A stretch of DNA of 64,000 nt, taken from NCBI RefSeq assembly GCF_900100315.1, contig NZ_FNFF01000005.1:310001-374000 (forward strand), written 5' to 3'. Source of the stretch: Streptomyces indicus (GTDB lineage Bacteria > Actinomycetota > Actinomycetes > Streptomycetales > Streptomycetaceae). Each line of letters begins with the position of its first letter. Positions within the stretch are counted from its first letter, which is position 1. This document shows, piece by piece, positions 17,057-25,432 of this stretch. Made by a program: the position numbers and the translations under genes. Under the pieces are notes generated by a model. The model made no database searches. It had not been told where the DNA came from and saw only the letters and a list, made by a program, of their open reading frames with translations.

Positions 17057-18000
17057 CGGTGAGCGCGTACACCGAACCCTTCGACCATCCGGCCCTGTTC
17101 TACCGGGACGAGCAGGAGTACGTGGCCGGCACCGTGCCCTTCGTGCGCGCCGGCCTGGACGCGGGCGAGCCGGTGGCGGTGGCCGTTCCCCCGGCCAATC
17201 TGGACCTGATCCGGGACGAACTGGGCGACCTGGCACGGCACATACGCCTGCTCGACATGACCCAGGAGGGGCGCAACCCCGGCCGCATCATTCCCCGCGT
17301 CCTGCGCGCCTTCGCCGACGCGCACCCCGCGCAGAGGGTCCGCATCATCGGTGAGCCGATCTGGGCCGGCCGCTCCGAGACGGAGTACCCCGCCTGCGTG
17401 CAGCACGAGGCCCTCATCAACCTGGCGTTCCAGGGGCGCGAGGCGACCATCCTCTGCCCGTACGACACCACGCGGCTGGAGGAGTCCGTGCTGACGGACG
17501 CCTACGCGACCCATCCCACCGTCATCGCATCCGGTACGGAGGAGACCAGCCACGCCTACGCGCCGGACGAGATCGTCGCCCGCTACAACCAGCCCCTGAC
17601 CGCGCTCCCCGAGGCGTGGGAGACGACGTACGGCGCGGGGATGCTGGCCGAGATCCGGCACCAGGCGCTGCGACGGGCGCACGACCTCGGTCTGCCCGCG
17701 GACCGGATGGACGATCTGGCGCTGGCCGTGGCCGAGTTGACCACGAACAGCGTGAAGCACGCGGGCGGGTCGGGGACCCTGCGAATGTGGTCGCAGGACC
17801 GGTACATCGTCTGCGAGGTCCGTGACGCCGGGCACCTGGACGACCCGCTGGCCGGCCGGCGCCCGCCGCCCCGGGGTCAAGTGGGCGGCCGCGGACTGCT
17901 GTTGGTGAACGTGGTCGCCGACCTCGTCCGCGTGCACACCACGCCCGAGCAGGGCACCGTCATCCAGTGCCACTTCCGCTGCGACGCCACCGCCGCCTGA
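17053..18000 (+). CDS. MEDS-domain sensor with HATPase (anti-sigma regulatory) domain
   Basis: 315 aa. The N-terminal MEDS domain (DHPALFYRDEQEYVAGTVPF ... to about residue 165) is followed by a short helical linker and a GHKL/HATPase_c domain of the RsbW type: LALAVAELTTNSVKHAGGSG (N-box), VRDAG (G1) and GGRGLLLVNVVAD (G2). No phosphoacceptor His domain is seen, so it should act as an anti-sigma or Ser-kinase type protein rather than a classic sensor kinase. Coupling to the upstream STAS gene suggests a partner-switching pair; the sigma factor is not in this window. Confidence 0.85.
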   Translation: MTVSAYTEPFDHPALFYRDEQEYVAGTVPFVRAGLDAGEPVAVAVPPANLDLIRDELGDLARHIRLLDMTQEGRNPGRIIPRVLRAFADAHPAQRVRIIGEPIWAGRSETEYPACVQHEALINLAFQGREATILCPYDTTRLEESVLTDAYATHPTVIASGTEETSHAYAPDEIVARYNQPLTALPEAWETTYGAGMLAEIRHQALRRAHDLGLPADRMDDLALAVAELTTNSVKHAGGSGTLRMWSQDRYIVCEVRDAGHLDDPLAGRRPPPRGQVGGRGLLLVNVVADLVRVHTTPEQGTVIQCHFRCDATAA

Positions 18001-18021
18001 TCTGCCGCCCGGTGAAAGCGG

Positions 18022-18903
18022 TCACGCGCGCAGGTTCTCCAGGTCGCTGAGCAGCGGCGGCCGGGACGGCTGCCAGCCAAGGGCACTGCGGGTGTGCGCG
18101 CTGGAGGCAGGCTGGTCCGTGGCGAAGATGGGACCGAGAGGGCCGAAGTTCTCCTGCGGGACCGAGGCGACGGGCAGACCGAGCCGGCGTCCGATGACGG
18201 CGGCGATGTCGGCGACGGCATCGCCTTCGTCGGCCACCGCATGCCAGGACGTTCCCGCGGGCGCCTTCTCCAGGGCAAGGCGGAACAGGACCGCCGCGTC
18301 GAGGGCGTGGACCGCGGGCCAGCGCTGGGCGCCGTCGCCCGGGTAGCCGGCGACACCCGCACGGCGGGCGATGCCGGTCAGCATGCCGGCGAACCCGCCG
18401 TCGCCCTGGTTGTGAACCGTGCGCGGCAGCCGCACAGCCGAGCTGCGCACCCCTTGCGAAGCCAGCGCCAGGGCACGGTTGACCGACTCGCTCCGTCCCG
18501 CGACGGGCCCCTCCGCGGACAGCGGGTCGTCCTCCGTGGCGGGTCGGCCGGCCGCCACGGGCGTACCGGCGACAGTGACCAGCGGCCGGTCGGTACCGGT
18601 GAGCACCTCCCCCAGCGTCGCGAGCGCGTCGGCCTCCTCGGCAACACCGTGGGCGAGCGCCTCGGGCGAGCTGAAGTCGTTGCTGAACGCCAGGTGGATC
18701 ACACCGTCCGCCTGCTCGGCGCCGGAGCGCAGGACGTCCAGATCGGCGAGGCCGCCGCGGAGCACGTCCGCACCCGCGGCTTTCGCACGTGCAGCGGAGA
18801 CCTCGGAACGGGCGAGGGCAGTGACGGTGTGACCTGCGGAGAGAAGCTCGGAGACGACTGCGGAACCGATGAGGCCCGTGCCGCCGGTGACGAATACGCG
18901 CAT
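18022..18903 (-). CDS. NAD(P)-dependent epimerase/SDR (extended)
   Basis: 293 aa extended SDR. The glycine motif is TGGTGLIGSAVVSEL near residue 7, followed by the ADVLRGGLADLDVL segment and a later substrate half with WPAVHALDAAVLFRLALE. The usual YxxxK is not evident: the SESVNRALALASQG region replaces it, so it may be an atypical NmrA/epimerase-like reductase. The TGGAG sequence supports ATG 18903 over GTG 18912. It is divergent from a TetR gene, with two operators between them. Confidence 0.82.
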   Translation of the reverse strand: MRVFVTGGTGLIGSAVVSELLSAGHTVTALARSEVSAARAKAAGADVLRGGLADLDVLRSGAEQADGVIHLAFSNDFSSPEALAHGVAEEADALATLGEVLTGTDRPLVTVAGTPVAAGRPATEDDPLSAEGPVAGRSESVNRALALASQGVRSSAVRLPRTVHNQGDGGFAGMLTGIARRAGVAGYPGDGAQRWPAVHALDAAVLFRLALEKAPAGTSWHAVADEGDAVADIAAVIGRRLGLPVASVPQENFGPLGPIFATDQPASSAHTRSALGWQPSRPPLLSDLENLRA

Positions 18904-18918
18904 GGGAGACACTCCAGT

Positions 18919-18940
18919 GATGCGACAGGTGTCTCATCAC
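18919..18940. promoter_or_regulatory. TetR-type operator, proximal to the SDR gene
   Basis: TGATGCGACA (18919-18928) and TGTCTCATCA (18931-18940) form a 22-bp palindrome with one mismatch around a central GG. It shares the half-site GATGCGACA with the stronger operator 8 bp away and lies 16-37 nt upstream of the SDR start. Confidence 0.7.
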
Positions 18941-18947
18941 CATACCT

Positions 18948-18973
18948 CGCGATGCGACATCTGTCGCATCGCG
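18948..18973. promoter_or_regulatory. TetR-type operator, perfect 12-bp arms
   Basis: CGCGATGCGACA (18948-18959) and TGTCGCATCGCG (18962-18973) form a perfect 26-bp inverted repeat around TC. A -10-like TAGGAT follows directly (18974-18979), 6 nt before the TetR ATG, so the site would cover the regulator's own, probably leaderless, promoter. Confidence 0.75.
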
Positions 18974-18985
18974 TAGGATCGGCGT

Positions 18986-19567
18986 ATGCCCAGATGGAAG
19001 CCGGACACCCGCCAGCGCCTGGTCATGGCGGCGCTTCAGCTGTTCGCCGAGAAGGGCTACGACGCGACGACGGTCAGCGAGGTGGCCGAGCGTGCCGGAC
19101 TCACCCGCAGCACCTTCCACCGGCACTTCGGGGACAAGCGGGATGTCCTCACCGCGGGGCAGGAAACGCTGAGCCGCCTGCTGAGCGAAGGCATCGCGGC
19201 GGCCCCGGCGGACGCCACACCGATGACGGCTCTGGCCGCCGGCCTGGAGCACGCCTCGGCCGGGATGACCGCCTTCAACCGCGAGGTCGGCCCGTTGATG
19301 CACGCCGCGATCGAGGCGAACGACGAACTGCGCCGGCGCAGCACCGCCAAGAGGGCCGGCCTGGCCGCGGCCATCACCGAGGCGCTGACCCGACGCGGTA
19401 CCTCCCTGGCCACGGCACAGGTGGCGGCCGAACTCGGCGTCCTGGCCTTCCATCTCGGCTTCAGCCGGTGGACCGACCCCAGTCGCGACGAGAACCCGGG
19501 CGAGCTGGCACCTCTCGCCCTTGCCGCACTCGACGAACTCCACGCCGCGGCCAGGCGCCTGCGCTGA
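18986..19567 (+). CDS. TetR family transcriptional regulator
   Basis: 193 aa. The N-terminal TetR helix-turn-helix is clear: RLVMAALQLFAEKGYDATTV ... AGLTRSTFHRHFGDKRDVL (residues 11-56). The helical ligand domain follows. TAGGAT sits 6 nt before the ATG at 18986, which suggests a leaderless transcript. Two copies of one palindrome in the divergent gap indicate autoregulation and repression of the SDR gene at 18022-18903 (inference from position). Confidence 0.9.
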   Translation: MPRWKPDTRQRLVMAALQLFAEKGYDATTVSEVAERAGLTRSTFHRHFGDKRDVLTAGQETLSRLLSEGIAAAPADATPMTALAAGLEHASAGMTAFNREVGPLMHAAIEANDELRRRSTAKRAGLAAAITEALTRRGTSLATAQVAAELGVLAFHLGFSRWTDPSRDENPGELAPLALAALDELHAAARRLR

Positions 19568-19592
19568 CGGCCGCCACCGGGCGCCTGCGCCG

Positions 19593-19799
19593 TCAACGCG
19601 TTTCGAACGTCCAGCCCTGGTAGTTGTACACCGTGGCGCTGTCGCGGACGGCGCCCAGAATGGAGTCGCACATCCTGTCCGCAGCGTCGCCCGACTCGCC
19701 GCGGGTCAGGGCGATGCCGTAGACCACGCCCCGGAACTCCTCCGCCGAACCCACCGTCACACCCTGTCCGGTGCTCGCGTTGGTGCACTTGATCTGCAT
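19593..19799 (-). CDS. Small hypothetical protein
   Basis: 68 aa starting MQIKCTNASTGQGVTVGSAE and ending NYQGWTFETR. Codon third positions are strongly G/C and the composition is balanced (three aromatics, two Cys), unlike antisense noise. No domain is recognised. It converges on the TetR gene, ending 25 bp from it. The start at 19799 has only a weak GGTGA upstream. Confidence 0.55.
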   Translation of the reverse strand: MQIKCTNASTGQGVTVGSAEEFRGVVYGIALTRGESGDAADRMCDSILGAVRDSATVYNYQGWTFETR

Positions 19800-20008
19800 G
19801 CCGTCACCCGCTCTCGTCGTATGCCGTCGTCCTGCCCCACAACGTGACGTCGCCGCCGCGCCGGCGCACTCCGGGGGGCCCGAACGGTGCAGCGGCACCC
19901 CCGGTGGGAGCAGTGCCCCTCGCGGTGCCGCCTGCGGGCCGGTTCCATGGCCGGGAGTGCCGCCCGGTCCACCGGGCGGGCCTCGCGGCAGGCGAAGGAG
20001 GCCGGGAC

Positions 20009-20251
20009 GTGACGCTGGAAGAGGTCGAGGCGGAGGTGTCCCGCCGGACGGATCTGATCCGGGCCGCCGTCGCCGAGGGCGACACCGCCGGTGCCCACAT
20101 GCTCCGTGACGAGCTGTGGCGGTTCGTCCTGGAGCACTGCCGCGACCAGGGGCACCCACTTGCGGCGAAGGCGCTCGACCTGCCCGACTTCCGCCGCCGG
20201 GGCGAGGGCCGCCGTGCGGACGGCGGGCCTTCCGGCAGCCCCCGGGACTGA
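20009..20251 (+). CDS. Small hypothetical protein
   Basis: 80 aa from a GTG at 20009, with GAAGGAGG well placed upstream. The sequence VTLEEVEAEVSRRTDLIRAA followed by AHMLRDELWRFVLEHC is strongly helical, with a basic Gly/Pro tail. No known family is recognised. It stands between another small ORF and the SNase-like gene, so an accessory origin is possible. Confidence 0.55.
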   Translation: MTLEEVEAEVSRRTDLIRAAVAEGDTAGAHMLRDELWRFVLEHCRDQGHPLAAKALDLPDFRRRGEGRRADGGPSGSPRD

Positions 20252-20552
<301 letters not shown>

Positions 20553-21419
20553 ATGATCGAGTTCGACTTTCCCCGAGTGACGCGGCCGCCCGCCGCCCAG
20601 CGGCTGCTGCGGACCTCCGACGGGGACACGCCCGTCATCGAGCAGCCGGTGCGCATGGTGTCGGTGGACACTCCCGAGAAGGCCCACTACGCCGGATTGC
20701 CCGCCACTGCCCAGGTGAAGCTGGACCGTTGTCTGGCCCGACTGACCGACGGGACCTTCGACGCGTTCCTGCCCGGCGCCTTGCGCGCGTACCTGGCCGA
20801 GCGGCTGACCCCCGACGCCGCCGAGCGGCACATCGCCGCGGGGAACCGGGCCAGTGCCGTGTTCGACGTCCTCCTCGACCGGCGTCTCACCCGCCCGTCC
20901 GGCGCCCGGCGCAGAACGGCGGTCATCCCGACCGGCGAGATCATCGACCGCTACGGCCGGCTCCTCGCCTATACGGCGCCGTGGTTCGCGGGGGACTCGG
21001 CGGATCCGCTGCCACCCAGGGACCACCCCGACCGCCGTACGTTCAACCTGGACATGGTCGCCTCCGGCTGGGGAGCCCTGTTCCTCGTCCACCCCTCGCT
21101 CCCCCACAACGCGGACCTGAACCTGCTGCTCGCCGAGGCCGACCGGGCGTGGACCGAACGACGGGGCATGTGGGCCGAGTTCGGTGCCGACCTGCTGCTC
21201 GCGTACGAGTTCCGTGCCTGCGTCAAGCTGGGCGCCGAGCGGCTCGACGACCCGAAGCGGACGGTCGACGAGGCGTACCGGCGGATCTGTGTCGACCTGC
21301 GCGACCTGAGCGTCGTCGGCCTCTACAACTACCACGAGGTGCCGCCGTCACAGCGGCTGTTCGTGTGGGCCGACGCGTTCGAGCAGGCGCGCAAGGATCT
21401 CGACCTGCCCGGCAGCTGA
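20553..21419 (+). CDS. Staphylococcal-nuclease-like (TNase) domain protein
   Basis: 288 aa. Several SNase landmarks are present: SDGDTPVIEQPVRMVSVDTP (Ca-binding Asp, catalytic Arg, DTPE) near residue 21, DRYGRLLAY (second catalytic Arg) near 131, and MVASGWGALFLVH and ADRAWTERRGMW matching the C-terminal helices. About 70 extra residues between the first and second catalytic blocks and a C-terminal extension make it twice the usual domain length. There is no signal peptide, so it is not the secreted nuclease type. GGAGGCCAGAG upstream of 20553 is a plausible ribosome binding site. The natural substrate is unknown. Confidence 0.78.
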   Translation: MIEFDFPRVTRPPAAQRLLRTSDGDTPVIEQPVRMVSVDTPEKAHYAGLPATAQVKLDRCLARLTDGTFDAFLPGALRAYLAERLTPDAAERHIAAGNRASAVFDVLLDRRLTRPSGARRRTAVIPTGEIIDRYGRLLAYTAPWFAGDSADPLPPRDHPDRRTFNLDMVASGWGALFLVHPSLPHNADLNLLLAEADRAWTERRGMWAEFGADLLLAYEFRACVKLGAERLDDPKRTVDEAYRRICVDLRDLSVVGLYNYHEVPPSQRLFVWADAFEQARKDLDLPGS

Positions 21420-21493
21420 CAGGAGCGCGACCTCCGCCAGGAGTTCCTACGGTCCGGGGCGCCGCGTGCCCTGGCGTGCCGAGTCGGCGGCCC

Positions 21494-23506
21494 TCAGGAA
21501 ACCTGCGCGGCGGATCCGACGGCCCGTCGCCAAGCCCGCTCCCGCAGCAATCGCAGCCCGTTCAGGCCGACGAGGACCGTGGAGCCCTCGTGGCCCGCGA
21601 CGCCCAGGGGCAGGGGCAGCTCGCCCGCCAGGTCCCAGATCACCAGGCCGGCGATGAACACCCCGGCGATCACGAGGTTCTGGACGACGATCCTGCGGGC
21701 GCGGCGGGCGAGGGCCAACACGGCCGGGACCGTGGCGAGTTCGTCACGGACGATCACCGCGTCGGCGGTCTCCAACGCGAGGTCCGAGCCGGACCGGCCC
21801 ATGGCGACGCCGATGTGCGCGGCGGCGAGGGCCGGTGCGTCGTTGACCCCGTCTCCGACGACCAGGACCTTGCGCCCGGCTCCCTCCCACTCCCGTACGG
21901 CCTCCACCTTGTGCTCGGGCAGCAGCCCGGCTCGTACGTCCTGGATGCCGGCCTCGGCCGCGAGCCGGGCCGCCGCGCGGGGGTTGTCCCCGGTCAGGAG
22001 CGTGGGCGCGGTGCCGGTGAGCTGCGTCAGGGAGGCGACCGTGGCCGCGGCGCCCGGCCGGAGCCGGTCGGCGAGACCCAGGGCGCCGACCGGCACGCCG
22101 TCGATGCGCACCACGACGACGGTGCGGCCGCCGCCCGCCAACTCCCGTACGAGCATTCCCTCCTCCGGTTCCCGTACGGGTGCCTCCTCGGGGAGCCCTG
22201 CCGGGGCGCCCACCGAGACGCCCCTGCCGGCGACCGTCGCCGTGACGCCGACTCCCGGCACCGAGGCGAAGTGCTCGGCCGTGCGCAGCTCGAGCCCGCG
22301 TTCGCGTGCCGCCGCGACGATCGCGCGCGCCAGCGGGTGCTCGCTGGGGTGCTCGGCCGCGGCCGCCGTCGCCAGCAACTCCTCCTCGTCCAGGCCGGAT
22401 TCCGCGAGCGGGCGGACATCGGTGACCTGAGGGGTGCCTTCGGTGAGCGTGCCGGTCTTGTCGAGGGCGATCGCGTCGACCTGCGCGAGGCGCTCCATCA
22501 CCACGGCCGATTTCACCAGTACGCCGTGGCGCCCGGCGTTGGCGATCGCGGCGAGCAGCGGCGGCATCGTCGCGAGCACCACCGCGCACGGCGAGGCCAC
22601 GATCATGAACGTCATGGCGCGCAGCAGCGCTTCCGACAGCGGCTCGCCGACCACGAACGGGATCAGGAAGACGGCGAGCGTGGCGGCCACCATGCCGAGC
22701 GAGTAGCGCTGCTCCACCTTTTCGATGAACAGCTGGGTGGGAGCCTTGGTCTCGGATGCCTCCTGAACCATCCGTACGATGCGGGCGATCACGGAGTCCG
22801 AGGCGTCGCGCTGTACGCGGACGCGCAGGGCGCCGGCGCCGTTGACGGTGCCCGCGAACACCTCGTCGCCGGGGGTCTTGGCCACCGGCAGGGGTTCGCC
22901 GGTGATGGCCGCCTGGTCCACGTCGCTCGCCCCGTCGAGCACCGTGCCGTCGGCGCCGACGCGGTCGCCGGGCCGGACGAGCACCGTGTCACCGACCGTC
23001 AACTCGGCCACGGACAGCACCTGTTCGCCGCCGTCCGGGAGCAGACGTACGGCGGTGGCGGGCGCGAGGTCGAGCAGGCCGCGGACCGAGTCGGCCGTCC
23101 GCGCGGTGGCCAGCGCCTCGAGGGCGCCCGAGTTCGCGAAGATGACGATCAGCAGGGCACCGTCCATGGCCTGGCCGATCGAGGCCGCTCCGAGCGCGGC
23201 GACGATCATCAGCAGGTCGACGTCGAGGCTCTTCTCACGGAGGGCCTTGAGACCTTCCCAGGCCGGTTCCCACCCGCCGGTGGCGTACACGAGCGCGTAG
23301 AGCGGACCCCAGAGCCAGGCGGGGAGACCGGCGAGGTGCAGGGGCAGCGCGAGCAGGAAGAAGGCGGTGGCAGCCGCGGCCCAGCGCACTTCGGGCAGCG
23401 CGAGGACGCGGGTGCGCCGGTGGTCCGGACCGTGCCCGCCCTCCGGGGACGCGGACTTGCCGGGCGGTGAGGGGGTGGCCGACGACGAAGTCAGGGTGGA
23501 GGTCAT
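21494..23506 (-). CDS. P1B-4-type metal-exporting ATPase (CoaT/ZntA-like)
   Basis: 670 aa P-type ATPase. The transmembrane metal motif is SPC (MIVASPCAVVLA, about residue 305) rather than CPC, and TM6 carries HEGST near residue 638. Together these mark the P1B-4 subgroup that exports Co, Fe or Zn. Also present are TGEPLP (actuator), DKTGTLTEGT (phosphorylated Asp, about 348), HPLARAI and GDGVNDAPAL. There is no N-terminal heavy-metal-binding domain, as expected for P1B-4. It is divergent from an ArsR regulator; an AT-rich palindromic operator region lies between. Confidence 0.93.
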   Translation of the reverse strand: MTSTLTSSSATPSPPGKSASPEGGHGPDHRRTRVLALPEVRWAAAATAFFLLALPLHLAGLPAWLWGPLYALVYATGGWEPAWEGLKALREKSLDVDLLMIVAALGAASIGQAMDGALLIVIFANSGALEALATARTADSVRGLLDLAPATAVRLLPDGGEQVLSVAELTVGDTVLVRPGDRVGADGTVLDGASDVDQAAITGEPLPVAKTPGDEVFAGTVNGAGALRVRVQRDASDSVIARIVRMVQEASETKAPTQLFIEKVEQRYSLGMVAATLAVFLIPFVVGEPLSEALLRAMTFMIVASPCAVVLATMPPLLAAIANAGRHGVLVKSAVVMERLAQVDAIALDKTGTLTEGTPQVTDVRPLAESGLDEEELLATAAAAEHPSEHPLARAIVAAARERGLELRTAEHFASVPGVGVTATVAGRGVSVGAPAGLPEEAPVREPEEGMLVRELAGGGRTVVVVRIDGVPVGALGLADRLRPGAAATVASLTQLTGTAPTLLTGDNPRAAARLAAEAGIQDVRAGLLPEHKVEAVREWEGAGRKVLVVGDGVNDAPALAAAHIGVAMGRSGSDLALETADAVIVRDELATVPAVLALARRARRIVVQNLVIAGVFIAGLVIWDLAGELPLPLGVAGHEGSTVLVGLNGLRLLRERAWRRAVGSAAQVS

Positions 23507-23633
23507 CAGGTGACGTTCCTTCAGGACGGACGCGCGGAAGCGGCACAGGAGTACGCCCGGAGGCACACAGGAGGGCACACCCCGGCGCGGCACGCGGAGG
23601 CGCCCGGGGCCAGGGCCCACCATACAGGAATAG

Positions 23634-23653
23634 ATGAAGAGGTATTCATGAAT
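23634..23653. promoter_or_regulatory. Candidate ArsR/SmtB-type operator
   Basis: ATGAA (23634-23638) and TTCAT (23645-23649) with a 6-nt spacer overlap the perfect palindrome ATTCATGAAT (23644-23653). This AT-rich island in a GC-rich region lies 23-42 nt before the ArsR ATG and resembles SmtB/NmtR-type sites. Confidence 0.6.
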
Positions 23654-23675
23654 GAGGACCCATAGACTGCTGCCC

Positions 23676-24071
23676 ATGGGCCACGGAGCTGACGCCACCA
23701 CCACTGCCACCGCACGCGAGCGCCTCGACGCCGTCGGTGCCGAAGACGTGGCCGCCACCCTCCAGGCCCTGGCCACACCCTCGCGGCTGCGCATTCTGGC
23801 CCGCCTCCAGGAGGGCCCGTGCGCGGCGACGGAACTGGCGGACGCCGTGGGCATGGAGCAGTCGGCCTGCTCCCACCAACTGCGCCTGCTGCGCAATCTG
23901 GGCCTCGTCACCGGTGAGCGCCGAGGCCGCTCGGTGATCTACGCGCTGCACGACAACCACGTGGCCGCGCTGCTCGAACAGGCCCTCTTCCACATCGAGC
24001 ACCTGCGGCTCGGCCTGCCCGACGACACCACCGCGGAGCCGGCTGAGGTCAGGGCAGTCGGAGCAGGTTGA
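23676..24071 (+). CDS. ArsR/SmtB family metal-responsive repressor
   Basis: 131 aa. Winged helix: LQALATPSRLRILARLQEGP ... AVGMEQSACSHQLRLLRNLG, with VTGERRGRSVIYALHDNHV. The C-terminal helix carries an HVAALLEQALFHIEHL pattern whose histidines fit alpha-5 metal sites of the NmtR/KmtR kind. The start is at ATG 23676. It is probably a derepressor of the divergent ATPase on excess Co, Ni or Zn. The last 23 bp overlap the convergent methyltransferase gene. Confidence 0.88.
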   Translation: MGHGADATTTATARERLDAVGAEDVAATLQALATPSRLRILARLQEGPCAATELADAVGMEQSACSHQLRLLRNLGLVTGERRGRSVIYALHDNHVAALLEQALFHIEHLRLGLPDDTTAEPAEVRAVGAG

Positions 24072-24876
24072 GCCGGTACTCCTCGACCTGAGCGAGGCGC
24101 TGGGCGGCCAGACCGGTGAGCATCTCCCGGTAGGCGGCGGGCAGGGCTTCGTACATCTCCTGCGGCAGGCTGGTGAGGGTGTGCGTGGCGCGCAGCTGCG
24201 CACCGGGGCGCCACCTGGCGAGACCGGCGGGGTCCGCGCAGGACCAGCACATCCGGGCCTCGACCTTGCTGAGGGCGTCGTGCCGGTCCTGGGTGGTGAT
24301 GATGCCGGGGCCCGCCGTGTCGAGGGCGAGAAGAGAGCCGGGGAAGCGGTCGGCGATGAGATCGACGACGGCGCGGACCTCCGGTTCGCCGAGGAACGGC
24401 AGCACCGCTTCAGCACTGAAGAGATACGGGCCCGCGGCCCGTTCTCTGACGACGTCGGCCCAGCCGCCGTCGGTGACGGAGGCCGCGATCATGCGGCGTC
24501 GCGGGGTGTCGGTGAAGAACCTGCGGCGCAGGGCGATGACGTCGGGCAGGTCCAGTTCGAACCAGTGGGCCCGGCCGTTGTCGACGCGCTCGTAGCGGGT
24601 GTTGAGGCCGGTGCCGATCTCCACGACGGTGCCGTCGGGGTGGGCCGTCAGGAAGTCGCGCGCCCATCGGTCGAAGAGCGAGGTGCGCAGCACCGTGCCG
24701 AGCAGGCTGGGCAGTTCGGCGAAGCGGTCGAAGTCGTAGTCGATGGCCGAGACGATCTCCTCGGCGCGCGGATCGCGAAGGGCCGGTTCGGCTTTGCGGT
24801 TCTCCACCGCGCGCCCGTAGAGCGGGATGAGCAGAGTCTCCTGGACCGCGCCGAGTTGTACGCCGTGACCTGCCAT
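24049..24876 (-). CDS. PPM/leucine-carboxyl-methyltransferase-type SAM methyltransferase
   Basis: 275 aa. Family markers are the N-terminal QETLLIPLYGRAVENR, the SAM loop VVEIGTGLNTRYERVD, the acidic WFELDLPDVIALRR, and SAEAVLPFLGEPEVRAVVDL. This family includes the Omt/TcmP-type polyketide O-methyltransferases. No polyketide genes are nearby, so the substrate is open. The ATG at 24876 precedes MAGHGVQLG. Confidence 0.85.
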   Translation of the reverse strand: MAGHGVQLGAVQETLLIPLYGRAVENRKAEPALRDPRAEEIVSAIDYDFDRFAELPSLLGTVLRTSLFDRWARDFLTAHPDGTVVEIGTGLNTRYERVDNGRAHWFELDLPDVIALRRRFFTDTPRRRMIAASVTDGGWADVVRERAAGPYLFSAEAVLPFLGEPEVRAVVDLIADRFPGSLLALDTAGPGIITTQDRHDALSKVEARMCWSCADPAGLARWRPGAQLRATHTLTSLPQEMYEALPAAYREMLTGLAAQRLAQVEEYRLNLLRLP

Positions 24877-25089
24877 GGCCGCCTCCGTCGTCAGGTGTTT
24901 CGGCTCCGCCGTCGCGCACCGGGGCGGGCGGCGCCGTGGCTGCGACCGCCACCCGCCCCGGAGTTCAGGCCCGCACCGCGCGGCCCGAAGCCTCGTGCGA
25001 TGCACACCAGTTGCCGGCCGTTCACGGACCCCGGCAACACCGTCACGAGCAACCGGGCACCCGCCGCCCCTTCCCGAACGCCTCGCCGG

Positions 25090-25260
25090 TCAGCCTCCGG
25101 TGCGCAGCAGGCCGCGCTCGTACGCCTTCACCAGGCGTTGCGGCACGAGTTGCGGCACGCCGTCCACAGTGACCGGGACGAGCTGTGCCGTCGCCGCCTT
25201 CCAACGAGCCCTGCGGTGGCGGGTGTTGCTGCGTGACATCTTCCGCTTGGGGACGGCCAT
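25090..25260 (-). CDS. rpmF: Ribosomal protein L32, cysteine-free (zinc-independent) paralogue
   Basis: 56 aa: MAVPKRKMSRSNTRHRRARW opens the protein as in all bacterial L32. It ends PQRLVKAYERGLLRTGG, and the two CxxC pairs that bind zinc in ordinary L32 are absent: there is no Cys at all. Cys-free L32 copies replace the zinc form when zinc is short and are typically repressed by Zur in actinomycetes. A Zur-box-like AATG-N5-CATT lies 49 bp upstream of the ATG at 25260. The gene is below the length cut-off of most ORF searches. Confidence 0.92.
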   Translation of the reverse strand: MAVPKRKMSRSNTRHRRARWKAATAQLVPVTVDGVPQLVPQRLVKAYERGLLRTGG

Positions 25261-25304
25261 GGGTGGCTCCTGATCTCGGTCGGGCGTGCAGCCCTCACGC
25301 TACA

Positions 25305-25325
25305 TGAAAATGGTTCCCATTAACA
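25305..25325. promoter_or_regulatory. Candidate Zur box upstream of the L32 paralogue
   Basis: Core AATGGTTCCCATT (25309-25321) is a perfect AATGG/CCATT inverted repeat and fits the AATG-N5-CATT centre of Streptomyces Zur boxes; flanking TGAA and AACA extend the match. It is 45-65 nt upstream of the L32 start on the minus strand, and about 110 nt upstream of the TerB gene on the plus strand. Confidence 0.7.
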
Positions 25326-25432
25326 ATGGGTCGATGGGGGCCTGCGCGGCGAGGAACTTCGGGGCGTACAGGAACGTTTCCAGGGCGCAAGCGATACGCA
25401 CAGATCGACGAACGACACCCGAGGTGGCATGC

